A stretch of DNA of 64,000 nucleotides from Nonomuraea polychroma (lineage in GTDB: Bacteria; Actinomycetota; Actinomycetes; Streptosporangiales; Streptosporangiaceae): assembly GCF_004011505.1 (NCBI RefSeq), contig NZ_SAUN01000001.1:1240001-1304000 (forward strand), given 5' to 3'. Of the stretch, positions 52,791-61,656 are shown piece after piece. The translations under genes were made by a program, and so were the position numbers. The notes under the pieces were generated by a model, which made no database searches, was not told where the DNA came from, and saw nothing but the letters and a program-made list of their open reading frames with translations. Position 1 is the stretch's first letter. Every line of letters starts with the position of its first letter.

Positions 52791-53689
52791 GCTCTACTCC
52801 CTCACGCCGCGCCCGCGCCAAACCGTGGAACCAGCGGCTCGCACCGTACCTGTTCGTCCTGCCCAACATGTTGATCTTCGGGTTGTTCGTCGTGTATCCG
52901 GCGATCAACAACTTCAACATCAGCCTGTACGACAGCCGCAACGGCCGCGACTTCACCTTCGTGGGCGGCGCGAACTACCAGGAACTGTTCGGCTCGGAGG
53001 CGTTCTGCAGCGCCGCGCGCGCCACCGTGGTGTTCGCCACGTGCTTCGTGGTGCTCACGACGGTCCTGTCAGTGGCGCTGGCCTTGATGCTCAACCAGCG
53101 CATCAAGGGCCGGGCGTTCTTCCGCACGGTGTTCTTCCTGCCGGTCGTGCTCTCGCCGGTCGTGGTGGGCCTGATCTGGGGCTGGATCTTCGACCGCGGC
53201 AACGGGTTGCTCAACACCGTGCTGGCACGGATCGGCCTGGGGCAGCCGGGGTGGCTGGTCGATGGAGGCCTGGCGACGATCGTCGTGATCTTCGTGGGGT
53301 TGTGGATGCACATCGGCTTCTACATCCTCATCATCCTCGCCGGGCTGCAGGGCATCGATCCGACGTATTACGAGGCCGCGAGGATGGACGGCGCCACGAA
53401 CTGGCAACAGCTGCGGAAGATCACGCTGCCGCTGCTGCGGCCGACCACGATGGTGGTGGTGATCCTCAGCCTCATCGCCGGATTCCAGGCGTTCGACTAC
53501 ATCTGGACGCTCACCGGCGGCGGGCCCATCGGCGCGACCACGCTGATGGTCCAGTACATCTACGAGAACGCCTTCCAGTCCCCGATCCGGTACGGCCTGG
53601 CCGCGGCGGCGTCCGTGGTGCTGTTCGTCACGGTGTTCGCGCTGACTCTGCTCAACTTCCTGTACGGCAGGCGCAAGGAGGCGACGTGA
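52787..53689 (+). CDS. sugar ABC permease 1 (CUT1, MalF-like)
   Basis: The 300-residue permease has about six helices and the EAA loop EAARMDGATNWQQLRKITLPLLRP. The N-terminus APYLFVLPNMLIFGLFVVYP is typical of MalF-type CUT1 permeases. Start and stop overlap both neighbours (GTGA each). Confidence 0.92.
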   Translation: MSSTPSRRARAKPWNQRLAPYLFVLPNMLIFGLFVVYPAINNFNISLYDSRNGRDFTFVGGANYQELFGSEAFCSAARATVVFATCFVVLTTVLSVALALMLNQRIKGRAFFRTVFFLPVVLSPVVVGLIWGWIFDRGNGLLNTVLARIGLGQPGWLVDGGLATIVVIFVGLWMHIGFYILIILAGLQGIDPTYYEAARMDGATNWQQLRKITLPLLRPTTMVVVILSLIAGFQAFDYIWTLTGGGPIGATTLMVQYIYENAFQSPIRYGLAAAASVVLFVTVFALTLLNFLYGRRKEAT

Positions 53690-54540
53690 GCCGGCGTCGG
53701 TGGACCTCGATCGGCGGGAGCGCCGTCCCGTCCGTGGGACAGGTCCTCACCTATGCGATCCTCATCGGGTTGAGCATCGTGGTGCTCGCCCCCGTGGTGT
53801 GGGCGGTGCTCTCGTCGTTCAAGACGCAGAGCGAGCTGGCGCAGCGCCCGCCGGCACCGCTGCCGTCATCACTGGCGACGGCCAACTACACCGAGGCGCT
53901 CAGCTCGTTCGACTTCGGCCTCTATCTGCAGAACAGCGTGATCGTGACGGTCGGCGCGACGCTGCTGACCGTGGTCGTCAACACGATGTGCGCCTACGGA
54001 CTGGCGAAGTACAACTTCCGCGGCCGTGACGTGTTGTTCCTGATCGTGCTCGGCACCATCATGATCCCGTTGCAGCTCATCTTCATCCCCGTCTACCAGA
54101 TGGCCGCGCAGCTCGGACTGGTGAACTCGCTGTGGGGGTTGATCATCCCGCCCGCGGCCACCCCGACAGGCGTGTTCCTGCTGCGCCAGTACATGCTGGG
54201 CATCCCCGACGACCTCATCGAGGCGGCCCGCATCGACGGCGCGGGTGAGTTCCGCATCTTCGCCAGGATCGTGGTGCCTCTCTGCGGCGCGGCCCTCGCC
54301 GTGGTCACGATCTTCTCGGTGATGTGGCGGTGGAACGACTTCCTGTGGCCGCTGATCATCAGCCAGGACCAGGCGAAGTACACCCTGCCGGTGGCCTTGG
54401 CGCAGTTCAACAGCCAGCTGTCCGTGCCGTTCAACTACATCCTGGCGATGTCGGTGGTCAGCATGCTCCCCGTTGTGGTGATCTTCCTGATCCTCCAGCG
54501 CCACATCGTCCGCGGCATCGCCAACACCGGATTCAAGTAG
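53686..54540 (+). CDS. sugar ABC permease 2 (CUT1, MalG-like)
   Basis: The 284-residue permease has about six helices and the EAA loop EAARIDGAGEFRIFARIVVPL. MIPLQLIFIPVYQMAAQLGLVN is typical of MalG-type partners. It pairs with permease 1 in the membrane channel. Confidence 0.92.
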   Translation: MSRRRWTSIGGSAVPSVGQVLTYAILIGLSIVVLAPVVWAVLSSFKTQSELAQRPPAPLPSSLATANYTEALSSFDFGLYLQNSVIVTVGATLLTVVVNTMCAYGLAKYNFRGRDVLFLIVLGTIMIPLQLIFIPVYQMAAQLGLVNSLWGLIIPPAATPTGVFLLRQYMLGIPDDLIEAARIDGAGEFRIFARIVVPLCGAALAVVTIFSVMWRWNDFLWPLIISQDQAKYTLPVALAQFNSQLSVPFNYILAMSVVSMLPVVVIFLILQRHIVRGIANTGFK

Positions 54541-54548
54541 AGGTTCAC

Positions 54549-57110
54549 ATGGATCGCACCGTGCACGCGCTCGACGGCCGCGGCACCGTACTGGACTGGC
54601 TGGTCAGTCCCGTCTGGCGGGAACCCGCTGACGACCTCGGGAAACATCTGAGAGCCGACGGAGACCCGTGGGGAGAGCGGGGTCGGTGGGTGCTGACCAA
54701 CGGCCCGGACGTGACCCTGTTCAAGCAGGAGCTGTACCGGCACCGGCCGTTGCCGCGCGACCCGGTCATAGGGCCGATCGTCGACGGCGGCCCGATCGGC
54801 TACCTGGAGCACACGGGGGAGTGGCGCCGGACGCACACCGGCGCCGACGGACTGGTGGACTGGAGCGCGTTCTGCTTCACGCCGGAGTACCGGGTCGCGC
54901 TCGCAGCCACCCACCTGGAGGTCGACCAGGCCGAGTGGCGCACGCTCCGGCTGGCGTCGACCGGGCCGACGTTGTTGTTCGTCAACGGCGAGCTGCTGGA
55001 GGAGTCCGACGGCTTCACCTACATGGAGCCTGCCGAACGTGCCCGGCGGGTTTGGCTTCCCTCCGGCACTTCGACGGTGGTCGTCGCCTCGTGGCAGGTG
55101 GCCTTCCGCGAGTGCCGCCAGGTGCTGCGGCTGCGGGTGGAAGGGCTGCCCGTCCGCGTCGTGCTGCCCGGCGGCGGCCGCGAGGACACCGGCGCCGTCG
55201 CCGAACGTGTTCTCGACGCCGTGGGAGTGACCCGCTGGGGGACGGCCGACGGCACGGTGCCGATCATCGGCCCGGAGGGCGCCGCGCTGCGCGTCCGCTG
55301 GGCGGATCAGGAGCGTCTGGTCCGGCTCACCGGCGGACGGGCGACCCTGCGGCTGGACAAGACCGAAGGCGACGACGAGGTCGGGAACGCCTCCATGTTG
55401 TCGACGGGCGAGACGGTGCTGCGGATCTCCCTCGACGGTTCGCCGGTGTTCAGGGAGTTCCCGGTCGCCGTCCTGCCCCCGGAGTACCGCTCCGCTCCGG
55501 AAGGTGACCCCGCCACCTGGCGGGCCGAATTCCTGCGCCACGCCGCCACCATGGAAGGAACCTCGGCCGCCGAGCTGGTCCGCGTCGTCGAGGACCCGTC
55601 ATATGTCGTCACCGGCCTGGAACGCGCCCTGTGGATGATCGGCAACCGGGCCGACTGCGCCGACTTCGAGGCGGTCGGGCTGGCGCATCTGTGGCACCGG
55701 GCCCACGCGTGGGAACCCGGCCTGCGCGAGCGCGTACGGGAGGCGATGCTCGGCTTCAAGTACTGGATCGACCAGCCCGGCCTGGACGCCATGTGCTACT
55801 TCACCGAGAATCACCAGCTCGTCTGGCACACCGCGGAGCTGCTGTGGGGTGCGGCGCTGAGCGACGAGACGTTCTCCAACACCGGCTGGACCGGCGCCCA
55901 GCACTCCGCGCACGGGCGCGAGATGGCGGCCGAGTGGATGCGCCGCAAGCTCGCCGGCGGGTTCAGCGAGTTCGACTCCAACGCCTATCTCGCGATCGAC
56001 CTGCTCGCCCTTGTCTCGCTGGTGGAGTTCGCCGAGGACGCCGAGATCAGGGCGCTGGCGGCGGGGGTCGCGGATCGGGTGCTGTTCAGCCTGGCGGCGA
56101 ACTCCTGGCGCGGCATCCACGGGTGCGCGCACGGCCGCTCCTATGTGTCCACGCTCCGGTCGTCGCGGCTGGAGGAGACCGCGCCGATCATGTGGCTCTG
56201 TTTCGGCACCGGCGCGCTCAACGACGCCGTCCTCCCGGCCGCGGCCATCGCCACCGCGCGCCGTTACCGCATGCCCGAGGTCATCCGCCAGGCCGCGAAC
56301 GACCTGCCGGACCGGTGGTGGGGCAGGCAGAGCTATCGCGGGACGTACCGCTTCGCCCATGACCTGCTCAGCAGGCCGTACGGGTCGGATGTGACGGTGT
56401 TCAAGACCCCGGACGTGATGCTCTCGTGCGCGAACGACTACCGGCCCGGCCTGCCCGGCCTCCAGGAACACATCTGGGGCGCCACCTTGGGGCCGGAGAC
56501 CCAGGTGTTCGTGACGCACGCGCCGAACTCCTCCACCTCACCGTCGGCGCGGCCCAACGCCTGGGCCGGCAACCGGATCCTGCCCAGGGCCCGCCAGCAC
56601 GAAGGCACGGTGCTGTCGCTGTACCGGATCCCCGGTGACGACGTCATGGGCTATACGCACGCGTGGTTCCCCATCGCCGAGTTCGACGAGTGGATTCAGC
56701 AGGGCGTGTGGACCGTCGGGCGTAAGGGCGCCGGCTACGTCGCCCTCGCCACAGAGGGCGGGGCGGAGCCGGTGACCACCGGGCCCGACGCCTGGCAGGA
56801 GCTTCGGCCACGCGGCCCGGGAACAGCCTGGATCTGCACCGTCGGACGGCACGCCGACTTCATCGCGTCCCTGACCGAACCCCGCTTCATCCGCGACGGG
56901 GTCGCCTTCACCACCCCCGAAGGCGACGAGCTGAACCTGACGTGGCACGGCCCTTTCACCGTGAACGGCCGCCCGGCCGACCTGGCGCCCGACGGCACGA
57001 TCGCCGAGGTTCCCCAACTCGACAACCCCTACGCCCGCCTCGGGTTCGGCGACACGACACTGTCCATCGGATCGCACATGATCGACCTCCAGAAAGGCCG
57101 GAGCACATGA
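54549..57110 (+). CDS. large protein of unknown function in a pectin-degradation operon
   Basis: The 853-residue cytoplasmic protein has no signal peptide. The first about 330 residues look like beta-sandwich modules (ALAATHLEVDQAEWRTLRLASTG). The middle (about 345-620) is helical with repeated W/H-rich segments (YFTENHQLVWHTAELLWGAA, then SFAEFDSN-like and RSYVSTLRSSRLEE motifs), as in (alpha/alpha) toroid enzymes. The C-terminus is again beta-rich, a layout seen in polysaccharide lyases and GH enzymes of the heparinase II/III type. The ATG is nine bases after the permease stop. It is probably the first intracellular enzyme acting on the imported oligouronide; the reaction is unknown. Confidence 0.8.
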   Translation: MDRTVHALDGRGTVLDWLVSPVWREPADDLGKHLRADGDPWGERGRWVLTNGPDVTLFKQELYRHRPLPRDPVIGPIVDGGPIGYLEHTGEWRRTHTGADGLVDWSAFCFTPEYRVALAATHLEVDQAEWRTLRLASTGPTLLFVNGELLEESDGFTYMEPAERARRVWLPSGTSTVVVASWQVAFRECRQVLRLRVEGLPVRVVLPGGGREDTGAVAERVLDAVGVTRWGTADGTVPIIGPEGAALRVRWADQERLVRLTGGRATLRLDKTEGDDEVGNASMLSTGETVLRISLDGSPVFREFPVAVLPPEYRSAPEGDPATWRAEFLRHAATMEGTSAAELVRVVEDPSYVVTGLERALWMIGNRADCADFEAVGLAHLWHRAHAWEPGLRERVREAMLGFKYWIDQPGLDAMCYFTENHQLVWHTAELLWGAALSDETFSNTGWTGAQHSAHGREMAAEWMRRKLAGGFSEFDSNAYLAIDLLALVSLVEFAEDAEIRALAAGVADRVLFSLAANSWRGIHGCAHGRSYVSTLRSSRLEETAPIMWLCFGTGALNDAVLPAAAIATARRYRMPEVIRQAANDLPDRWWGRQSYRGTYRFAHDLLSRPYGSDVTVFKTPDVMLSCANDYRPGLPGLQEHIWGATLGPETQVFVTHAPNSSTSPSARPNAWAGNRILPRARQHEGTVLSLYRIPGDDVMGYTHAWFPIAEFDEWIQQGVWTVGRKGAGYVALATEGGAEPVTTGPDAWQELRPRGPGTAWICTVGRHADFIASLTEPRFIRDGVAFTTPEGDELNLTWHGPFTVNGRPADLAPDGTIAEVPQLDNPYARLGFGDTTLSIGSHMIDLQKGRST

Positions 57111-58201
57111 GTAAGGGGCGTGGCCTGGACACCAGCCAGGCGAGCCGGTCGCAGCCGCCGCAGCGCCCCGCCGACCTGGCGGACCTCACCCCGCAGGTGC
57201 TCGCCAAGACCGCCGGGCGCATCGCCGACCGGGCCGTGGCCATGGGCCTCACCCACTGGTTCTGGGGCGAGGGCGTCGTCCTGCAGGGCATGATGCGCCT
57301 GGCCGGCGAAGGAAGCGGAGCTCCCGAGCTAATGAGAGCCGTACACCCGTTCGTCACCGAGTTCGTCGACGGGCATCTCCGCGACGGCATCGAGCTCGGC
57401 CACGTCAACAACCTCGCGCCCGGCGCGGTCTGCGCCGACCTGTACGGGGCCACCGGGGAACGCCGCTACGCCGACGCGTGCGAGCGCATGCTGGACTGGC
57501 TACGCCACGACGACGCCGTGACCCGCGCGCCCGGCGGTGCCATCGAGCATTGGCCCGGCGGTGTCTGGGCCGACACCGTCTACATGGGCGGCACTTTCCT
57601 CATCCACTATGGACTGCACGCCGGTCGGCCAGAGCTGATCGAGGAGGCGGGCGAGCAGATCCTCGCCCACGCCGAGATCCTCCAACACCCCGAAACCGGG
57701 CTGTACGCGCACGGCTCCCACGAGGGCCGGACGATCTGGAACTTCTGGGGCCGCGCCAACGCTTGGACCGCTCTGGCGTCGGTCGAATACCTGGAGGCCG
57801 GGGGAGCCCTGTCGCAGCCGGTACGCGAGGTGCTGCGCCGCCAGCTGCTCGCGCTGGCCGGCCACCAGCCCGCGTACGGGATCTGGGACGTGCTGGTCGA
57901 CGGGCAGCCGGAGAACCGCGGCATCCTCGAAACCTCCGCCGCCGCCGGCATCGCCGCCGCCATGTTCCGCGCGGCCGCCCTCGGCATCGAGCCGGAACGA
58001 CTTCGCCGGTCCGCGTGGCGCGCACTCGCCGGCGTCCACGCGTACGTCGCCGACGACGGCACGCTCACCCGCACCAGCGCCGGCACGGTCCTGCAGCTGC
58101 TGCCGTTCGGCTACTCCGTCATCCGCGACGACATGATCCAACCCTGGGGCCAAGGCCTGGCCCTGCAGGCGTACGCGGCAGCTCTCCGGGAGACGACATG
58201 A
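57107..58201 (+). CDS. GH105/GH88-type unsaturated glucuronyl/galacturonyl hydrolase
   Basis: The 364-residue protein has the (alpha/alpha)6 barrel of unsaturated rhamnogalacturonyl or glucuronyl hydrolases, with the catalytic Asp in W-A-D-T-V-Y-M-G-G-T-F-L and the FWGRANAWTALASVEYL motif. It removes the 4,5-unsaturated uronic acid left by lyases from oligosaccharides. The ATG overlaps the stop of the large unknown gene (ATGA), and its own stop overlaps KduI. The released 4-deoxy-5-keto uronate is the KduI substrate. Confidence 0.87.
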   Translation: MSKGRGLDTSQASRSQPPQRPADLADLTPQVLAKTAGRIADRAVAMGLTHWFWGEGVVLQGMMRLAGEGSGAPELMRAVHPFVTEFVDGHLRDGIELGHVNNLAPGAVCADLYGATGERRYADACERMLDWLRHDDAVTRAPGGAIEHWPGGVWADTVYMGGTFLIHYGLHAGRPELIEEAGEQILAHAEILQHPETGLYAHGSHEGRTIWNFWGRANAWTALASVEYLEAGGALSQPVREVLRRQLLALAGHQPAYGIWDVLVDGQPENRGILETSAAAGIAAAMFRAAALGIEPERLRRSAWRALAGVHAYVADDGTLTRTSAGTVLQLLPFGYSVIRDDMIQPWGQGLALQAYAAALRETT

Positions 58202-59019
58202 AGGTCAGGCACGCCACCGACCCGGACCAGATCCCGGGATTCGACACCGACGCGCTGCGTTCACGCTTCCTCGTCGAGGACCTCTTCGGCAGCGCCATCA
58301 GCATGGTCTACAGCCACGAGGACCGGATCGTCGTCGGCGGCGTACGCCCGTCGGCCGGGCCGGTGACGCTGGAGACCGCCGACCCGCTGCGTGCCGGCCA
58401 CTTCCTCGCCCGCCGCGAGCTCGGCGTCGTCAACGTCGGCACCGATCCCGGCACCGTCACCGTCGACGGTGCCGACCACCAGCTAGGGGCAAAGGAGGTC
58501 CTCTACGTCGGCAGAGGCAGCCGCGAGGTGTCCTTCGCCGGCGAGGGCGGGGCCGCCTTCTATCTCGTCTCCACACCGGCGCACGCCACGCACCCCACGC
58601 GCAAGGGCACCCTTGCCGACGCCACCCCGATCCGGCTGGGCGAGCAGCGCAGCTCCAACGAGCGCACCATCTACAAGTTCATTCACGCCGAGGGCATCCA
58701 GAGCTGCCAGCTGGTCCTCGGCATCACCGAGCTCGCCGCCGGCAGCATGTGGAACACCATGCCCGCGCACGTTCATGACCGGCGCACCGAGGTCTACCTC
58801 TACTTCGGCCTCGAGCCGGAGGATCGGGTCGTGCACCTGATGGGCCGCCCCGACCAGACTCGCAACCTCATCGTCGCCGACCGGCAGGCCGTCATCTCGC
58901 CGCCCTGGTCGATCCACTGCGGCTTCGGCACCGGCAACTACGCGTTCGTCTGGGCCATGGGCGGGGAGAACATCGACTACGCCGACGTCGAGCCGTACCC
59001 GATCACGGAGCTGCGATGA
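58198..59019 (+). CDS. kduI: 5-keto-4-deoxyuronate isomerase (KduI)
   Basis: The 273-residue cupin has the KduI metal ligands in order: His191, His193, Glu198 (PAHVHDRRTEVYLYF) and His240 (WSIHCGFG), matching His196, His198, Glu203 and His245 of the E. coli enzyme. It converts 4-deoxy-5-keto-uronate to 2,5-diketo-3-deoxygluconate. ATG 58198 overlaps the GH105 stop and its stop overlaps the KduD start. Confidence 0.95.
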   Translation: MKVRHATDPDQIPGFDTDALRSRFLVEDLFGSAISMVYSHEDRIVVGGVRPSAGPVTLETADPLRAGHFLARRELGVVNVGTDPGTVTVDGADHQLGAKEVLYVGRGSREVSFAGEGGAAFYLVSTPAHATHPTRKGTLADATPIRLGEQRSSNERTIYKFIHAEGIQSCQLVLGITELAAGSMWNTMPAHVHDRRTEVYLYFGLEPEDRVVHLMGRPDQTRNLIVADRQAVISPPWSIHCGFGTGNYAFVWAMGGENIDYADVEPYPITELR

Positions 59020-59771
59020 ACCCGCTGTTCGACCTGACCGGCCGGACGGCGCTCGTCACCGGCGCGCGCACCGGCATCGGCCAGGCGATCGCGATCGGCC
59101 TCGCCCGGGCGGGAGCCGACCTGGTGCTCCACGGTCACCACGACGACCTCGACGAGACCCAGCGGGCGGTCGAGGCTCATGGCCGCTCGGCCCGGCGGTG
59201 GATTCGCGACCTCTCCCATGTCTCCGGGCTCGCCGACGACGTCGAGGGCCTGCTCGCCGAGACCCGCGTGGACATCCTGGTCAACAATGCGGGCATCATC
59301 CGCCGCTCTCCCGCCGTGAGCATGGGCGGCGAGGACTGGGACGCGGTGATGACCGTCAACCTCGACGCCGTGTTCACGATCACGCGGGCGGCGGGCCGGC
59401 AGATGCTGGTCCGCCGCACCGGCAAGATCATCTCAATCGCGTCGTTGCTGTCCTTCCAAGGCGGTGTCAACGTCGCCGCGTACGCGGCCAGCAAGCACGC
59501 GGTCGTCGGCATGACCCGCGCCCTGGCCAACGAGTGGGCCGGCGACGGTGTCCAGGTCAACGCCATCGCGCCCGGCTACATCGCCACCGACAACACGACC
59601 GCGCTGCGCGCCGACCCGGTGCGGGAGCCGCAGATCCGCGGCCGTATCCCGGCCGGCCGATGGGGCACGCCCGCCGATCTCGTCGGCGCCGCCGTCTTCC
59701 TGGCCGCACCCGCGTCCGACTACGTGTGCGGCCACGTGCTGACCGTCGACGGCGGCTGGCTCGCCCGCTGA
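59016..59771 (+). CDS. kduD: 2-deoxy-D-gluconate/2,5-diketo-3-deoxygluconate dehydrogenase (KduD)
   Basis: The 251-residue SDR has the cofactor motif T-G-A-R-T-G-I-G, N-N-A-G, a serine in SIASLLS, the active-site Y-A-A-S-K and the final VTVDGGW. It reduces 2,5-diketo-3-deoxygluconate to 2-keto-3-deoxygluconate. KDG kinase and aldolase genes are not in the window. It is the last gene of the IclR-controlled operon. Confidence 0.92.
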   Translation: MNPLFDLTGRTALVTGARTGIGQAIAIGLARAGADLVLHGHHDDLDETQRAVEAHGRSARRWIRDLSHVSGLADDVEGLLAETRVDILVNNAGIIRRSPAVSMGGEDWDAVMTVNLDAVFTITRAAGRQMLVRRTGKIISIASLLSFQGGVNVAAYAASKHAVVGMTRALANEWAGDGVQVNAIAPGYIATDNTTALRADPVREPQIRGRIPAGRWGTPADLVGAAVFLAAPASDYVCGHVLTVDGGWLAR

Positions 59772-59818
59772 ACCGAAGGGCTCACCGGTGCCCGAGAGCC
59801 TCACCCCGCGATAGTGCG

Positions 59819-60076
59819 TCAGTCGCGCAGGCCGGGCACGTCGATGACGATCACCTCGGTGTCGTCGGCCCGGCCCGGGATGCGCCCGATGCCCTTCGGG
59901 TCGGCGATGCGCAGCAGGTCAACGGCGGTGCGGCGGGGTGGTGCCGAGGTTGTCCGCGAGCGCCAGAGCGCGCGACGGGCGGGTGACCGCGAGGGCGGAC
60001 ACGCCCGCGACGGCCGTGCCCTCGAACGTGGTCTTGTCCAGGCTGTCGGTGAAGCTCCCGGCTGATCGAAGTCCCC
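59819..60076 (-). pseudogene. remnant of a secreted esterase/phytase-like protein
   Basis: Minus-strand fragments read SFTDSLDKTTFEGTAVAGVSALAVT and RALALADNLGTT, then after a frame change DLLRIADPKGIGRIPGR up to VIVIDVPGLRD and a stop. These resemble the ends of the esterase-like-of-phytase family. About 200 residues in between and the signal peptide are absent. It fills most of the 417-base gap 59772-60188. Confidence 0.4.
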
Positions 60077-60188
60077 CTATCCCGCCAGCGCAGAACCGGA
60101 CATGAAACACCTCATGAATAAAGGGTGTCGGTGCGCGCGGCATATCTGGCTCAGTGCTCCGTAACGGGCGATCTGAGAGGATCCGTTC

Positions 60189-60824
60189 ATGCCCATCGAC
60201 CCGCATCTCCTTGTGCTGTTCACCATGACCACGATCGTCGCCATGATCACACCGGGGCCGGACATGCTCTTCGTCCTGGGCTGCGGGATGCGCGGCGGCC
60301 CGCGTGCCGGACTGCTCGCCACGGCCGGCGTGGCCACCAGTGAGGCCGTCCACGTCGCCGTGGCCGCGGCCGGCCTGGCGGCGCTCTTCGAGGCCGTGCC
60401 GGTCGCCTTCACCGTTGTACGCATCGTCGGAGCCGCGTACCTGATCTACCTCGGCGTGCAGATGTTGCGGAACCGCAAGGGCGTCGACAGCGAGATCACC
60501 GTGGAGGGCCGGGGCACGCTGTCGAGCCGCCGGGCGTTCACCAGCGGTCTGCTGACGAACCTGCTGAACCCGAAGATGGTCACCTTCACCATCGCCTTCC
60601 TCCCGCAGTTCATCAACCCGGAGCTGGGCCAGGTCTGGCTGCAGTTCGCGATCCTCGGCGTCATCCTCATCGCGCTGGAGTTCGTGGTGGACGGCACCGT
60701 GGGCGTGCTCGCCGGGCGGATCGGCGGCTGGCTGCGCCACCGGGCCGCCGCCCGCCGCAAGGTGGACATCGCCACCGGAGGCATCTTCATCGGGCTGGGG
60801 GTACGGCTGGCCGTCGAGCGCTGA
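60189..60824 (+). CDS. LysE-family amino acid exporter
   Basis: The 211-residue protein has about six helices and the LysE/RhtB motifs PGPDMLFVLGCGMRGG at the first loop and NLLNPKMVTFTIAFLPQFI in the middle. GAGAGGATC precedes the ATG. It exports amino acids or analogues. It converges with the methyltransferase gene, six bases apart. Confidence 0.9.
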   Translation: MPIDPHLLVLFTMTTIVAMITPGPDMLFVLGCGMRGGPRAGLLATAGVATSEAVHVAVAAAGLAALFEAVPVAFTVVRIVGAAYLIYLGVQMLRNRKGVDSEITVEGRGTLSSRRAFTSGLLTNLLNPKMVTFTIAFLPQFINPELGQVWLQFAILGVILIALEFVVDGTVGVLAGRIGGWLRHRAAARRKVDIATGGIFIGLGVRLAVER

Positions 60825-60830
60825 CCTCGT

Positions 60831-61472
60831 TCACGCCTCGCCTGGTCGCGCGGGTTTGCGGGCGGCCAGGCGTTCGACGATCCCCAGTCTGAAGCGGTCG
60901 TGCCGTTCGACGGTGAGGCCGTGGCCGGGAAGCAGAATGATGGGGCGGCGCAGGAAGTGCTCCCCGCCCGTCGGCACGGTCACCACTTCGAGCAGGCGTT
61001 GCACCAGGCGGACCGGCCAGGGGGCCGCGGCGACGTGGTCGGCCAGCAGGAGGAGCCCGCCAGGCCGCAGCACGCGGACCATCTCGCCGAGCGCCCGCCG
61101 GTCATCGGGAATCCCGCAGAGAGAGAACGTGCACACCACGGTGTCGAAGGTGTCGTCAGGGAACTCGAGCGCCTGGGCGTCTCCTTCACGCAGGTCCGCG
61201 TGGAGGCCGAGGCCGGACGCTCGCCGCCGGGCGAGAGCCAGCATGGCCGGGCTCCACTCGACGCCGGTCAGGCGCACGCCTTCCGGGTAGAACGGGAGGT
61301 TCAGGCCCGTGCCGATGGCGACCTCGAGCGTGTCGCCCCTGGCCTGACCGCAGATCCACGCGCGGGTGTCGCCGAAGAACCTGCGGTCGAAGAACGCCAT
61401 CTGCCGGTCGTAGGAGGGGGCATGTTTGTCCCAGTACCTGCGCAGGCGCTCCTCGCGGCTCTTGGACGTCAC
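60831..61472 (-). CDS. class I SAM-dependent methyltransferase
   Basis: The 213-residue protein has motif I E-V-A-I-G-T-G-L-N, motif II FPDDTFDTVVCTFSLC and LRPGGLLLLADHV, close to UbiE/phospholipid N-methyltransferases. GTG 61472 has GGAGGAG before it; a longer frame upstream is not conserved. The substrate is unknown, possibly a phospholipid head group or quinone. Confidence 0.85.
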   Translation of the reverse strand: MTSKSREERLRRYWDKHAPSYDRQMAFFDRRFFGDTRAWICGQARGDTLEVAIGTGLNLPFYPEGVRLTGVEWSPAMLALARRRASGLGLHADLREGDAQALEFPDDTFDTVVCTFSLCGIPDDRRALGEMVRVLRPGGLLLLADHVAAAPWPVRLVQRLLEVVTVPTGGEHFLRRPIILLPGHGLTVERHDRFRLGIVERLAARKPARPGEA

Positions 61473-61656
61473 CGTCGGCTCCTCCCATGCGTCTCGATCT
61501 CTTCCTACCGCGCGCCGGGCCTGTCCGCGCTTCCCAGGTCGTGTTAAGGCGCGGGACATCCCCGTTTCGCCGTACCGACATCGGGAGGCCGGAGGGTGAC
61601 TCGCAGCGGGGTGTCCACACCGCGCGGCACCCTCGTGATGAGCAAGGAGCTTGACG

